Shown: positions 1-5,276 of the stretch, piece after piece | Layout of the letters: the number at the start of each line of letters is the position of its first letter | Numbering within the stretch: the first letter of the stretch is position 1 | Assembly: GCA_030037055.1 (NCBI GenBank) | Contig: JASHRZ010000491.1 | Coordinates: 1-5,811, forward strand | Reading direction: 5' to 3' | Source: Alphaproteobacteria bacterium | GTDB taxonomy: Bacteria; Pseudomonadota; Alphaproteobacteria; ATCC43930; CGMCC-115725 | DNA length: 5,811 bases | Translations under genes and position numbers: made by a program | Notes under the pieces: generated by a model | Told to the model about the DNA's origin: nothing | Database searches by the model: none | The model's input: only the letters and a program-made list of their open reading frames with translations

Positions 1-1
1 G

Positions 2-37
2 GGCGCGGCAAAGAAAAAAGCCGCCGACTATGCCTAG
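2..37 (+). CDS. Possible C-terminal tail of an upstream gene (partial)
   Basis: From base 2 one frame reads GAAKKKAADYA and stops at TAG 35-37, overlapping the ATG of the next gene (base 30) by eight bases. A lysine- and alanine-rich tail with a short stop/start overlap is what an upstream operon partner would look like; for efflux adaptor genes this is often a MarR/TetR-type regulator or an outer-membrane channel gene. Only eleven codons are visible, so the family cannot be named and the frame could be open by chance. Confidence 0.35.
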   Translation, partial: GAAKKKAADYA

Positions 38-1106
38 GGACAACGGCGCGCGCGCCGGCAGGGCAGGCGTCGCCCTCAAGCGCCGGCTGCGGCCGACTCT
101 GCTGGCCCTCGGACCGTTGGCGCTGATCGCGGGGGCGGCCTATCTCTATCTCACGGGCGGGCGCTACGTCTCCACCGACGACGCCTATGTCCGCTACAAC
201 AAGGTGCTGATCAGCAGCGACGTTGCGGGGCGGGTCAAGGAGCAGCGGGTCGACGAGAACCAGCCGGTGAAGCAGGGCGAGCTGCTGTTCTCGCTCGATG
301 ACGAGCCTTATCGCATCGCGTTGGCGCGCGCCGAAGGCGTGCTCGCCGCCTCGCGCGACGAGGTTCAGGCGATGCGCGCCGCCTACCGGCAAAAGGAGGC
401 GGTGCTCCGCGCCGGGACGGCCTCCGCCGATTATCTCCAGCGCGAATACGAGCGGCAGAAGCGGCTGGCAGCGCAGAACGTCAGTTCGGAAGCGAAGGTC
501 GACGAGGCGCAGCGCAGCGCCGAGGTGGCGCGCCAGCAGATGGCGGCGATGCAGCACGACCTCACCCAGGCGCTCGCCAACCTCGGCGGCACGCCGGATC
601 TGCCGGTCGACCAGCATCCGCGCGTGCTGCAGGCGATCGCCGCGCGCGACCAGGCGGCGCTCGACCTGCGCCACACCCGCATCCTGGCGCCGGCCGACGG
701 CGTCGTCGCCAATCTCGATCCGCGCCCCGGGCAATGGGTCAGCGTCGGCCAGGCCATGTGCAGCCTGGTGGAGAGCGGCTCGCTCTATATCGAGGCCAAC
801 TTCAGGGAGACCGAACTCACCTATATGAAGCCCGGCGACGCAGCGACGGTGACGGTCGACACCTATCCCGGCCGCGTCTGGCATGCCAGCGTGACCAGCA
901 TCGGCATCGGCACCGGCTCGGAATTCTCGATCCTGCCGCCGCAGAACGCCACCGGCAACTGGGTCAAGATCGTGCAGCGCCTGCCGGTGCGGCTGCACAT
1001 CGTGCCGGGCGAGGACGTGGCGGCACTACGCGCCGGCATGAGCGTCACCGTCGAGGTCGACACGCGCCACCGCACCTCGCTCGCGGCGTTGCTGGGCGGC
1101 CGATGA
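30..1106 (+). CDS. EmrA/HlyD-family efflux membrane-fusion (adaptor) protein
   Basis: Periplasmic adaptor of a tripartite efflux pump, anchored in the inner membrane and linking an MFS transporter to an outer-membrane channel. The 358-residue protein has a basic N-terminus (KRRLRP, 17-22) and one membrane helix at about 23-42. The STDDAYV motif typical of EmrA-type adaptors follows at 48-54. The first lipoyl half-motif is at about 61-98, an alpha-helical coiled-coil hairpin at about 100-215, and the second lipoyl half (RILAPADGVV) at 217-226. The beta-barrel region contains NFRETEL (257-263), the EmrA-like stretch FSILPPQNATGNWVKIVQR (299-317) and LRAGMSV near the end. Length is close to the usual 350-390. 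ATG 30 is the only start in the window in this frame; no stop lies upstream and no strong ribosome binding site is seen, so a start left of the window cannot be fully excluded. It overlaps the transporter gene by four bases, implying translational coupling. The substrate is unknown. Confidence 0.93.
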   Translation: MPRDNGARAGRAGVALKRRLRPTLLALGPLALIAGAAYLYLTGGRYVSTDDAYVRYNKVLISSDVAGRVKEQRVDENQPVKQGELLFSLDDEPYRIALARAEGVLAASRDEVQAMRAAYRQKEAVLRAGTASADYLQREYERQKRLAAQNVSSEAKVDEAQRSAEVARQQMAAMQHDLTQALANLGGTPDLPVDQHPRVLQAIAARDQAALDLRHTRILAPADGVVANLDPRPGQWVSVGQAMCSLVESGSLYIEANFRETELTYMKPGDAATVTVDTYPGRVWHASVTSIGIGTGSEFSILPPQNATGNWVKIVQRLPVRLHIVPGEDVAALRAGMSVTVEVDTRHRTSLAALLGGR

Positions 1107-2644
1107 GCGAGGCCGCGGGCTGGCGCGCCCCCCTGCTCGGCAACCGCTTCCTGGTCGCCGTTGCCACCATGCTGGCGACCGTGATGCAAGTGATCGACCA
1201 GACCATCGCAAATGTGGCGCTGCCGCATATGCAGGGCGGGCTTGCCGCGACCCAGGATCAGATCACCTGGGTGCTCACCTCCTACATCATCGCCGCCGCC
1301 ATCGCCATGCCGCTCACCGGCTGGCTGTCCGGCCGCTTCGGCAGGAAGCGCATCTTCCTGCTCTCGGTGGTCGGCTTCACCATCGCCTCCGGTTGCTGCG
1401 GCGCGGCACAGTCGCTGAACCAGATCGTTATCTTCCGTCTGCTTCAAGGCGTCTGCGGCGCGGCGCTGGTGCCGCTGTCGCAGGCGGTCTTGCTCGACGT
1501 CTTCCCGCGCGAGCAGCGCGGCTCGGCCATGGCCTTGTGGGGCGTCGGCATCATGGTGGGGCCGATCCTGGGGCCGACGCTCGGTGGCTATATCACCGAC
1601 AATTGGGATTGGCGCTGGGTGTTCTACATCAACCTGCCGGTGGGCCTGCTCGCCTGGCTCGGCATCGCCGTCTCGATCGAGGAGACCGCGCGCGACCGCG
1701 ACCGGCCGTTCGACTTCTTCGGCTTCGCCATGCTCAGCCTCGGCATGGGCGGGCTGCAGATGATGCTCGACCGCGGCGAGCTCAAGGACTGGTTCAGCTC
1801 GCTGGAGATTCGGATCGAGGCCGCGCTGGCGGCGCTCGGCTTCTATACCTTCGCGGTCCATTCGGCCACCGCCCGCCATCCCTTCCTGCATCCACAGATC
1901 TTCAGGGACCGCAACCTCGTCACCGGCCTGGTCGTGAGCTTCGTCGTCGGGATTGTCTTGCTGGCCTCGGTGGCGCTGCTGCCGCCGCTGCTGCAGGGGC
2001 TGATGGACTATCCGGTGATGACCACCGGCATGGTGATGGCGCCGCGAGGCATCGGCACGGCGATCGTCATGGTGATCGCCGGCCGCTTCGTCCAGCGCAC
2101 CGACGCGCGCTGGATGATCTTGGCCGGATTCCTGCTCACCGCCTATTCGCTGTGGGACATGGCGCAGCGCTTCTCGCTGCAGATGGACAGCTGGTCGGTC
2201 ATCTGGACGGGCTTCATCCAGGGGCTTGGGCTCGGCCTGATCTTTCCGCCGCTGTCGACCATCGCGTTCGCGACGCTCCCGCCGACGCTGCGCACCGAGG
2301 GGGCGGGCATCTTCACCCTGGCGCGCAGCCTCGGCTCGAGCGTCGGCGTCTCGATCGTCATGGCGATGCTCACCGTCAACACGCAGGTGGTGCACGCCTC
2401 GGTCGCGGCGCATATCACGCCCTTTCTCCACCGCCTGGCGCTGGCGCCGCTGTGGAACTTGCACAGTACGGCCGGCATCGCCGCGCTCAATCTCGAGGTG
2501 ACGCGCCAGGCGGCGATGGTCGCCTATGTCGACGATTTCATCCTGATGATGGTGGTGACGTTGGCCGCCGTGCCGCTGATCGCGCTGTTGCGCAATCCGC
2601 GCCGCGTCGCAGCGGCGGCCGGTGCGGATGTAGTGCTGGACTAG
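1103..2644 (+). CDS. DHA2-family (EmrB/QacA-type) MFS multidrug efflux transporter
   Basis: Inner-membrane proton-coupled drug/H+ antiporter, the transport partner of the adaptor encoded just upstream. The 513-residue length matches EmrB, and the hydrophobic segments fit 14 membrane helices. Family motifs are visible. DQTIANVALPHM (32-43) is the helix-1 motif. GWLSGRFGRKRI (73-84) is MFS motif A. FRLLQGVCGAALVPLSQA (111-128) holds the motif B arginine (R112). WGVGIMVGPILGPTLGGY (146-163) is the antiporter motif C, followed by WRWVFYINLPVG (170-181). EGAGIFTLARSLGSSVG (399-415) is typical of the C-terminal half. The ATG at 1103 sits in an ATGA overlap with the adaptor stop; the frame stays open further upstream, but that part lies inside the adaptor gene and has no transporter character. 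The adaptor partner argues for an EmrAB-like tripartite pump rather than a stand-alone QacA-type exporter. Substrate cannot be read from sequence. Confidence 0.95.
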   Translation: MSEAAGWRAPLLGNRFLVAVATMLATVMQVIDQTIANVALPHMQGGLAATQDQITWVLTSYIIAAAIAMPLTGWLSGRFGRKRIFLLSVVGFTIASGCCGAAQSLNQIVIFRLLQGVCGAALVPLSQAVLLDVFPREQRGSAMALWGVGIMVGPILGPTLGGYITDNWDWRWVFYINLPVGLLAWLGIAVSIEETARDRDRPFDFFGFAMLSLGMGGLQMMLDRGELKDWFSSLEIRIEAALAALGFYTFAVHSATARHPFLHPQIFRDRNLVTGLVVSFVVGIVLLASVALLPPLLQGLMDYPVMTTGMVMAPRGIGTAIVMVIAGRFVQRTDARWMILAGFLLTAYSLWDMAQRFSLQMDSWSVIWTGFIQGLGLGLIFPPLSTIAFATLPPTLRTEGAGIFTLARSLGSSVGVSIVMAMLTVNTQVVHASVAAHITPFLHRLALAPLWNLHSTAGIAALNLEVTRQAAMVAYVDDFILMMVVTLAAVPLIALLRNPRRVAAAAGADVVLD

Positions 2645-2652
2645 GCCCGAGC

Positions 2653-2657
2653 CGGGC
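2653..2657 (+). other. Right arm of a small stem-loop after the transporter gene
   Basis: GCCCG (2645-2649), AGC loop and CGGGC (2653-2657) form a 5-bp GC stem starting one base after the transporter stop. No T-run follows, so it is at best a weak transcript-end or stabilising structure; in sequence this GC-rich such a stem may be chance. Confidence 0.15.
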
Positions 2658-2686
2658 GAGCCTCCCGCGGCGATGAACGCTGACGG

Positions 2687-2715
2687 TTGATCGCGGCCTC
2701 GCGCGCCGATAGGAA
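2687..2715 (+). promoter_or_regulatory. Candidate sigma-70-type promoter for the acyl-CoA dehydrogenase gene
   Basis: TTGATC (2687-2692) and TAGGAA (2710-2715) are separated by 17 bases and lie about 35-65 bases before the chosen start codon. The -35 matches four of six consensus bases and the -10 only three of six, so the call rests mainly on spacing and position. It would give a leader of about 30 bases containing the AAGGAG site. Read-through from the efflux operon is the alternative. Confidence 0.28.
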
Positions 2716-2727
2716 TTGCCGAGGCCG
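2694..2727. repeat. 8-bp inverted repeat with 18-base spacer, possible operator
   Basis: CGGCCTCG (2694-2701) is the exact reverse complement of CGAGGCCG (2720-2727). The arms occupy the spacer and the expected transcription-start region of the candidate promoter, where a repressor site would lie. As RNA it would be a loose stem with an 18-base loop and no T-run, so it does not look like an intrinsic terminator. No regulator gene is visible nearby. The GC-rich background raises the odds of chance arms. Confidence 0.3.
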
Positions 2728-2739
2728 AACCCTGGGATC

Positions 2740-2745
2740 AAGGAG
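2740..2745 (+). promoter_or_regulatory. Ribosome binding site AAGGAG deciding the GTG start
   Basis: A near-consensus Shine-Dalgarno AAGGAG ends six bases before GTG 2752. It decides in favour of this GTG over the in-frame TTG at 2716, which has no such site and would add twelve residues not resembling an acyl-CoA dehydrogenase N-terminus. Confidence 0.75.
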
Positions 2746-2751
2746 TGGCCC

Positions 2752-3903
2752 GTGGCGCTCGATCCGCAGACCCTGCATCAGTTCCTCGACACCGTCCAGC
2801 GCTTCGTGCGCGAGCGCCTGCAGCCGGCGGAAGAGGAAGTGGCCGCCACCGACGCAGTGCCGCCGGCGCTCATCGACGAGATGAGGCGGCTCGGCCTTTT
2901 CGGCATGACCATTCCGGAAGCCCATGGCGGGCTCGGCCTTAGCATGAGCGAGGAGGTACAGGTGCTGTTCGAGCTGTGCCAGACCTCGCCTGCCTTCCGC
3001 TCGGTGCATGGCACCAACAACGGCATCGGCAGCCAGGGCATCGTCATCGACGGCACCGAGGAGCAGAAGCGGAAATACCTGCCGCGTCTCGCTTCGGGCG
3101 AGATCATCGCGTCCCTCGCGCTGACCGAGCCCAATGCCGGTTCGGACGCGGCGAGCCTCAGGACCAGCGCGCGCCGCGCGGGGAACGGCTGGGTGCTGAA
3201 CGGCACCAAGCGCTTCATCACCAACGCGCCCGAGGCCGGGCTGTTCACCGTGATGGCGCGCACCGAGGCCGAGACCAAAGGCGCGGGCGGCATCTCCGCC
3301 TTCCTGGTCGAGGCGCCCAATCCCGGCCTCAAGCTCGGCCGGATCGACCGCAAGATGGGCCAGCGCGGCGCCCACACCTGCGACGTCATCTTCGAGGATT
3401 GCCGGGTGCCGGCCGACGCGCTGCTCGGCGGCAAGGAGGGGCAGGGCTTCAAGACGGCAATGAAGGTGCTCGACCGCGGCCGCATCCACATCGCGGCGGT
3501 GGCGGTGGGCGTCGCCGAGCGGCTCATCCGCGACATGCTGCGCTATGCCAAGGAGCGCGTGCAGTTCGGTCAGCCGATCGGCGAGTTCCAGCTCGTGCAG
3601 GCGATGCTTGCCGACAGCCGCGCCGAGGCCTATGCGGCGCGCAGCATGGTGCTCGATGCGGCGCGCCGGCGCGACGCCGGCGACAACGTTTCCACCGAGG
3701 CCAGCTGCTGCAAGTATTTCGCCAGCGAGATGGTCGGCCGCGTTGCCGACCGCGCGGTGCAAATCCATGGCGGCTCGGGCTACATCGCCGATTTCGGCGT
3801 CGAGCGCTTCTACCGCGACGTGCGGCTCTTCCGCCTTTACGAAGGGACGAGCCAGATCCAGCAGATCGTCATCGCGCGCAACATGCTGCGCGAGGCCCGC
3901 TGA
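2752..3903 (+). CDS. Acyl-CoA dehydrogenase (FAD-dependent)
   Basis: Cytoplasmic flavoenzyme that oxidises an acyl-CoA to the trans-2-enoyl-CoA and passes electrons to electron-transfer flavoprotein, in fatty-acid or branched-chain/amino-acid-derived acyl-CoA breakdown. The 383-residue length is normal. An N-terminal helical domain (about 8-118) is followed by the beta domain with signature ALTEPNAGSDAAS (123-135) and TKRFITNA (152-159). The C-terminal helical domain has the FAD-binding stretch YAKERVQFGQPIGEFQ (265-280, including R269) and the second family signature at 337-356 (Q337, G340, G341, G343, D347, R352, D356). YEGTSQIQ (363-370) carries E364, at the place of the catalytic base of short- and medium-chain enzymes. 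The alternative site used by isovaleryl-CoA dehydrogenase is not glutamate here (LDRGRIHIAA, 240-249). Substrate chain length cannot be assigned. No ETF, thiolase or hydratase gene is adjacent, so it looks like a single-gene unit. Confidence 0.95.
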   Translation: MALDPQTLHQFLDTVQRFVRERLQPAEEEVAATDAVPPALIDEMRRLGLFGMTIPEAHGGLGLSMSEEVQVLFELCQTSPAFRSVHGTNNGIGSQGIVIDGTEEQKRKYLPRLASGEIIASLALTEPNAGSDAASLRTSARRAGNGWVLNGTKRFITNAPEAGLFTVMARTEAETKGAGGISAFLVEAPNPGLKLGRIDRKMGQRGAHTCDVIFEDCRVPADALLGGKEGQGFKTAMKVLDRGRIHIAAVAVGVAERLIRDMLRYAKERVQFGQPIGEFQLVQAMLADSRAEAYAARSMVLDAARRRDAGDNVSTEASCCKYFASEMVGRVADRAVQIHGGSGYIADFGVERFYRDVRLFRLYEGTSQIQQIVIARNMLREAR

Positions 3904-3919
3904 GCGCGGCGACGCGCTC
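3902..3919 (+). terminator. GC stem with GCGA tetraloop at the end of the dehydrogenase gene
   Basis: GAGCGCG (3902-3908), loop GCGA and CGCGCTC (3913-3919) form a perfect 7-bp stem closed by a GNRA-type tetraloop. It begins inside the TGA stop codon. The bases after it (GTACCAGACCC) have no T-run, so it is not a canonical intrinsic terminator; it could end the transcript with help from Rho or protect the 3' end. Confidence 0.4.
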
Positions 3920-3970
3920 GTACCAGACCCAAACCGCTATTATCCAGAGCCGCGCGCTGCTTTCGGCGCT

Positions 3971-4006
3971 GGTGTCACAGGTAACTTATATGTCACGCCA
4001 CAAAAT
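3971..4006 (+). promoter_or_regulatory. AT-richer leader of the toxin-antitoxin remnant with repeated TGTCAC
   Basis: TGTCAC occurs at 3973-3978 and again at 3991-3996, start to start 18 bases, around an AT-rich core GTAACTTATAT (3981-3991) that includes a possible -10 (TTATAT, 3986-3991). Toxin-antitoxin operons are usually repressed by their antitoxin binding repeats in this position, so this is a reasonable place for the promoter/operator. No good -35 is visible and there is no Shine-Dalgarno before ATG 4007. Confidence 0.22.
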
Positions 4007-4349
4007 ATGGCGTTAACTATCGTCGATTACGTTCAGCCGGATGGGGTCGATCCGTTCAGGGCTTGGTTCAACAGCCTTCAGGCCCAACCGGCTGCAAAAG
4101 TCGCAACGGCGACGCGACGGCTTGAAATGGGCAATAGGTCGAACGTGAGGTGGATTGGCGGCATCGGCGAATACCGTCTCGATTGGGGCCGGGTTATCCG
4201 ATTTATCTTGGGAAGGACGGCGATACGCTCATCATCCTCCTCGGCGGTGGCACGAAGAAGCGTCAGCAGGGGGATGTTGAGCGGGCGAAAGCCTTGTGGT
4301 CGGATATAAAGCCCGCAAGGCCGCTATGCGGGCGAGGCGCAAGAGGTGA
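4007..4349 (+). pseudogene. Frameshifted RelE/HigB-like (HI1419 / Gp49-type) toxin
   Basis: Toxin half of a type II toxin-antitoxin pair; intact relatives are small RelE-fold RNases that cut mRNA on the ribosome. From ATG 4007 the frame reads a family-like N-terminus (TIVDYVQPDGVDPFRAWFNS, residues 4-23), then RRLEMGN and GGIGEYRLDWG up to the GGGG at 4185-4188. The family sequence then continues in another frame: PGYPIYLGKDGDTLIILLGG and GDVERAKALWSD. After base 4305 a third frame gives YKARKAAMRARRKR and a TGA at 4347-4349. Adding one base at each junction makes 345 bases, a 114-residue protein ending four bases before the antitoxin ATG. As it stands, the first frame ends at TAA 4307-4309 after 100 residues, of which only about 61 are toxin-like. 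The usual GPGYR arginine is proline even after repair. Decay or assembly errors are the two explanations; as read, the toxin should be inactive. Confidence 0.8.
4342..4348 (+). promoter_or_regulatory. Ribosome binding site of the antitoxin gene
   Basis: AGAGGTG (4342-4348) lies five bases before ATG 4354 and includes part of the toxin's restored TGA stop (4347-4349). This overlap of toxin stop and antitoxin Shine-Dalgarno is usual in such operons and supports both the antitoxin start and the reading of the toxin's third frame. Confidence 0.5.
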
Positions 4350-4353
4350 ATCC

Positions 4354-4677
4354 ATGGCCCTGACTAGAGATCTCAAGGAGTCGATCGTTGAGCGCATCAA
4401 GCGCGATCCAACTTTCGCCAGGGCATTGTTCGATGAGGCATCAACCTTGTTGCTAAATGACGAGCCGGATACAGCGCGACTCGCCTTGCGCGATCTCGTG
4501 AACGCGACTGTCGGCTTCGAGAAGCTGGTAGCCGAGACCGGGAAGCCGGCAAAGAGCCTGCACCGTATGCTGTCCAAAACCGGCAACCCGAGCATGGGCA
4601 ATCTCGCGGCAATCAGCGATGTGCTCGCAAGAAGCTGCGCGTCGAGCTCGACGCGCGTACCGTGGAAGGCGGCATGA
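4354..4677 (+). CDS. HTH antitoxin of the HI1420 / HigA-like type, C-terminus frameshifted
   Basis: DNA-binding antidote and repressor expected to neutralise the upstream toxin. The 107-residue frame starts MALTRDLKESIVERIKRDP, which fits this antidote family. It continues with a helical region (FARALFDEASTLLL, 21-34), the family-like LRDLVNATVGFEKL (45-58), and an Xre-like helix-turn-helix at about 53-91 that includes ETGKPAKSLHRMLSKTGNPS (61-80). From about residue 92 the sequence turns into ARSCASSSTRVPWKAA, unlike the family. The +2 frame from base 4629 instead reads KKLRVELDARTVEGG and stops at 4692-4694, so one base seems missing near 4627-4631; the repaired protein would have 113 residues. 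The HTH is untouched, so repression or residual antitoxin activity may survive. In the same frame the upstream toxin C-terminal half runs straight into this gene, because the shift near 4305 removed the toxin stop; an initiation at GTG 4150 is not supported by a good ribosome site. Confidence 0.75.
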   Translation: MALTRDLKESIVERIKRDPTFARALFDEASTLLLNDEPDTARLALRDLVNATVGFEKLVAETGKPAKSLHRMLSKTGNPSMGNLAAISDVLARSCASSSTRVPWKAA

Positions 4678-4693
4678 CATGGGAGTTGCGCTG

Positions 4694-4712
4694 ACACGGA
4701 AGAATCGTGTTT
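4694..4712 (+). terminator. Weak hairpin after the antitoxin's restored stop
   Basis: ACACG (4694-4698) and CGTGT (4706-4710) can pair across a 7-base loop, followed by only three Ts in all (4710-4712). It starts at the last base of the repaired antitoxin stop codon, which is where the module's terminator would be expected. The stem is short and the T-run poor, so the call is tentative. Confidence 0.22.
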
Positions 4713-4769
4713 GCGCCGACCCTTCTGCGGAAGCCCCTTAAGTCGCTATTTGGGAGGGCAGGCAAGGCC

Positions 4770-5270
4770 ATGGAGCGCTTCCTCGAGCGTGTGCTGTTCG
4801 CGAGCCGCTGGCTGCTGGCGCCGCTCTATCTCGGCCTAGCGCTGGTGCTGCTGCTGTTCGTCGGTGCGTTCTTCGTCGAGCTTGCCGGTCTCGTGCAATC
4901 GCTGCTGGAAGGCGGCGAGGAGCATTTGACGCTCGCGGCGCTCAAGCTGCTGGATCTCGTGCTGGTGGCGAGCCTCGTCGTCATGGTCATGATCAGCGGC
5001 TTCGAGAATTTCGTCGCCAAGATCACATTGGGTGCCGACCAGCAGCGGCTCTCCTGGCTCACCGAGCTCGATACCGGCTCGATCAAGGTGAAGATCCTGG
5101 GCTCGATCGCCGTAATCTCGGCGATCTATCTTCTCGAGCAGTTCTTCGACATCGAGGGCGTCCCGGACGGCAAGCTGCTGTGGCTCGTCGTCATTCAGCT
5201 CACCTTCGTCGTCTCGGCGGTGCTGCTGGCCGTACTCGACCGCCTTGCCCCGCGCCGCGACGGGCATTGA
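4770..5270 (+). CDS. yqhA: YqhA / UPF0114-family inner-membrane protein
   Basis: Conserved integral membrane protein of unknown function. The N-terminus MERFLERVLFASRWLLAPLY closely resembles what I recall of E. coli YqhA (MERFLE...ASRWLLAP). Further shared stretches are VMVMISGFENFV (71-82), SWLTELDTGSIKVK (95-108, equivalent to the WLGKMD region) and VPDGKLLW (131-138). QLTFVVSAVLLAVLDRL is near the end (143-159). Length is 166 residues against about 164 in E. coli. Four membrane helices are likely at about 14-38, 58-76, 107-124 and 137-157. ATG 4770 is chosen because it matches the family start. An in-frame GTG at 4707 would add 21 basic residues, which cannot be excluded because the GGGAGG at 4752-4757 is rather far (12 bases) from the ATG. 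The gene converges on the lipoprotein gene; only six bases separate the stops and no clear shared terminator is seen. Confidence 0.88.
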   Translation: MERFLERVLFASRWLLAPLYLGLALVLLLFVGAFFVELAGLVQSLLEGGEEHLTLAALKLLDLVLVASLVVMVMISGFENFVAKITLGADQQRLSWLTELDTGSIKVKILGSIAVISAIYLLEQFFDIEGVPDGKLLWLVVIQLTFVVSAVLLAVLDRLAPRRDGH

Positions 5271-5276
5271 CCGCCG

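Noticed and set aside
734..1102. N-terminal extension of the transporter frame inside the adaptor gene
   Set aside because: The extension is Arg/His-rich out-of-frame sequence; the transporter family start and ATGA overlap fit ATG 1103.
863..2464. 533-codon open frame on the minus strand opposite the MFS transporter
   Set aside because: Composition is the His/Arg/Asp/Gln-rich pattern of a GC-rich gene read backwards; no domain is recognisable and the plus-strand gene has full family motifs.
2716..2751. TTG start adding twelve residues to the acyl-CoA dehydrogenase
   Set aside because: No ribosome site before it, whereas GTG 2752 has AAGGAG six bases upstream; the added residues also encode the Shine-Dalgarno itself.
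2641..3768. 375-codon open frame on the minus strand opposite the acyl-CoA dehydrogenase
   Set aside because: Antisense shadow with His/Ala/Arg/Leu-rich low-information sequence; the plus-strand protein carries both family signatures.
4181..4200. Programmed ribosomal frameshifting at the GGGG run to make full toxin
   Set aside because: No recognisable slippery heptamer or adjacent strong structure, and a second shift near 4305 plus one in the antitoxin would also be needed; decay or read error is simpler.
4263..4697. 144-codon minus-strand open frame opposite the antitoxin
   Set aside because: Antisense shadow with no recognisable motif or ribosome site; the plus-strand frame matches an antidote family.
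4720..4731. CTTCTGCGGAAG mini-hairpin upstream of the YqhA-like gene
   Set aside because: Only four base pairs; too short to treat as a regulatory element.
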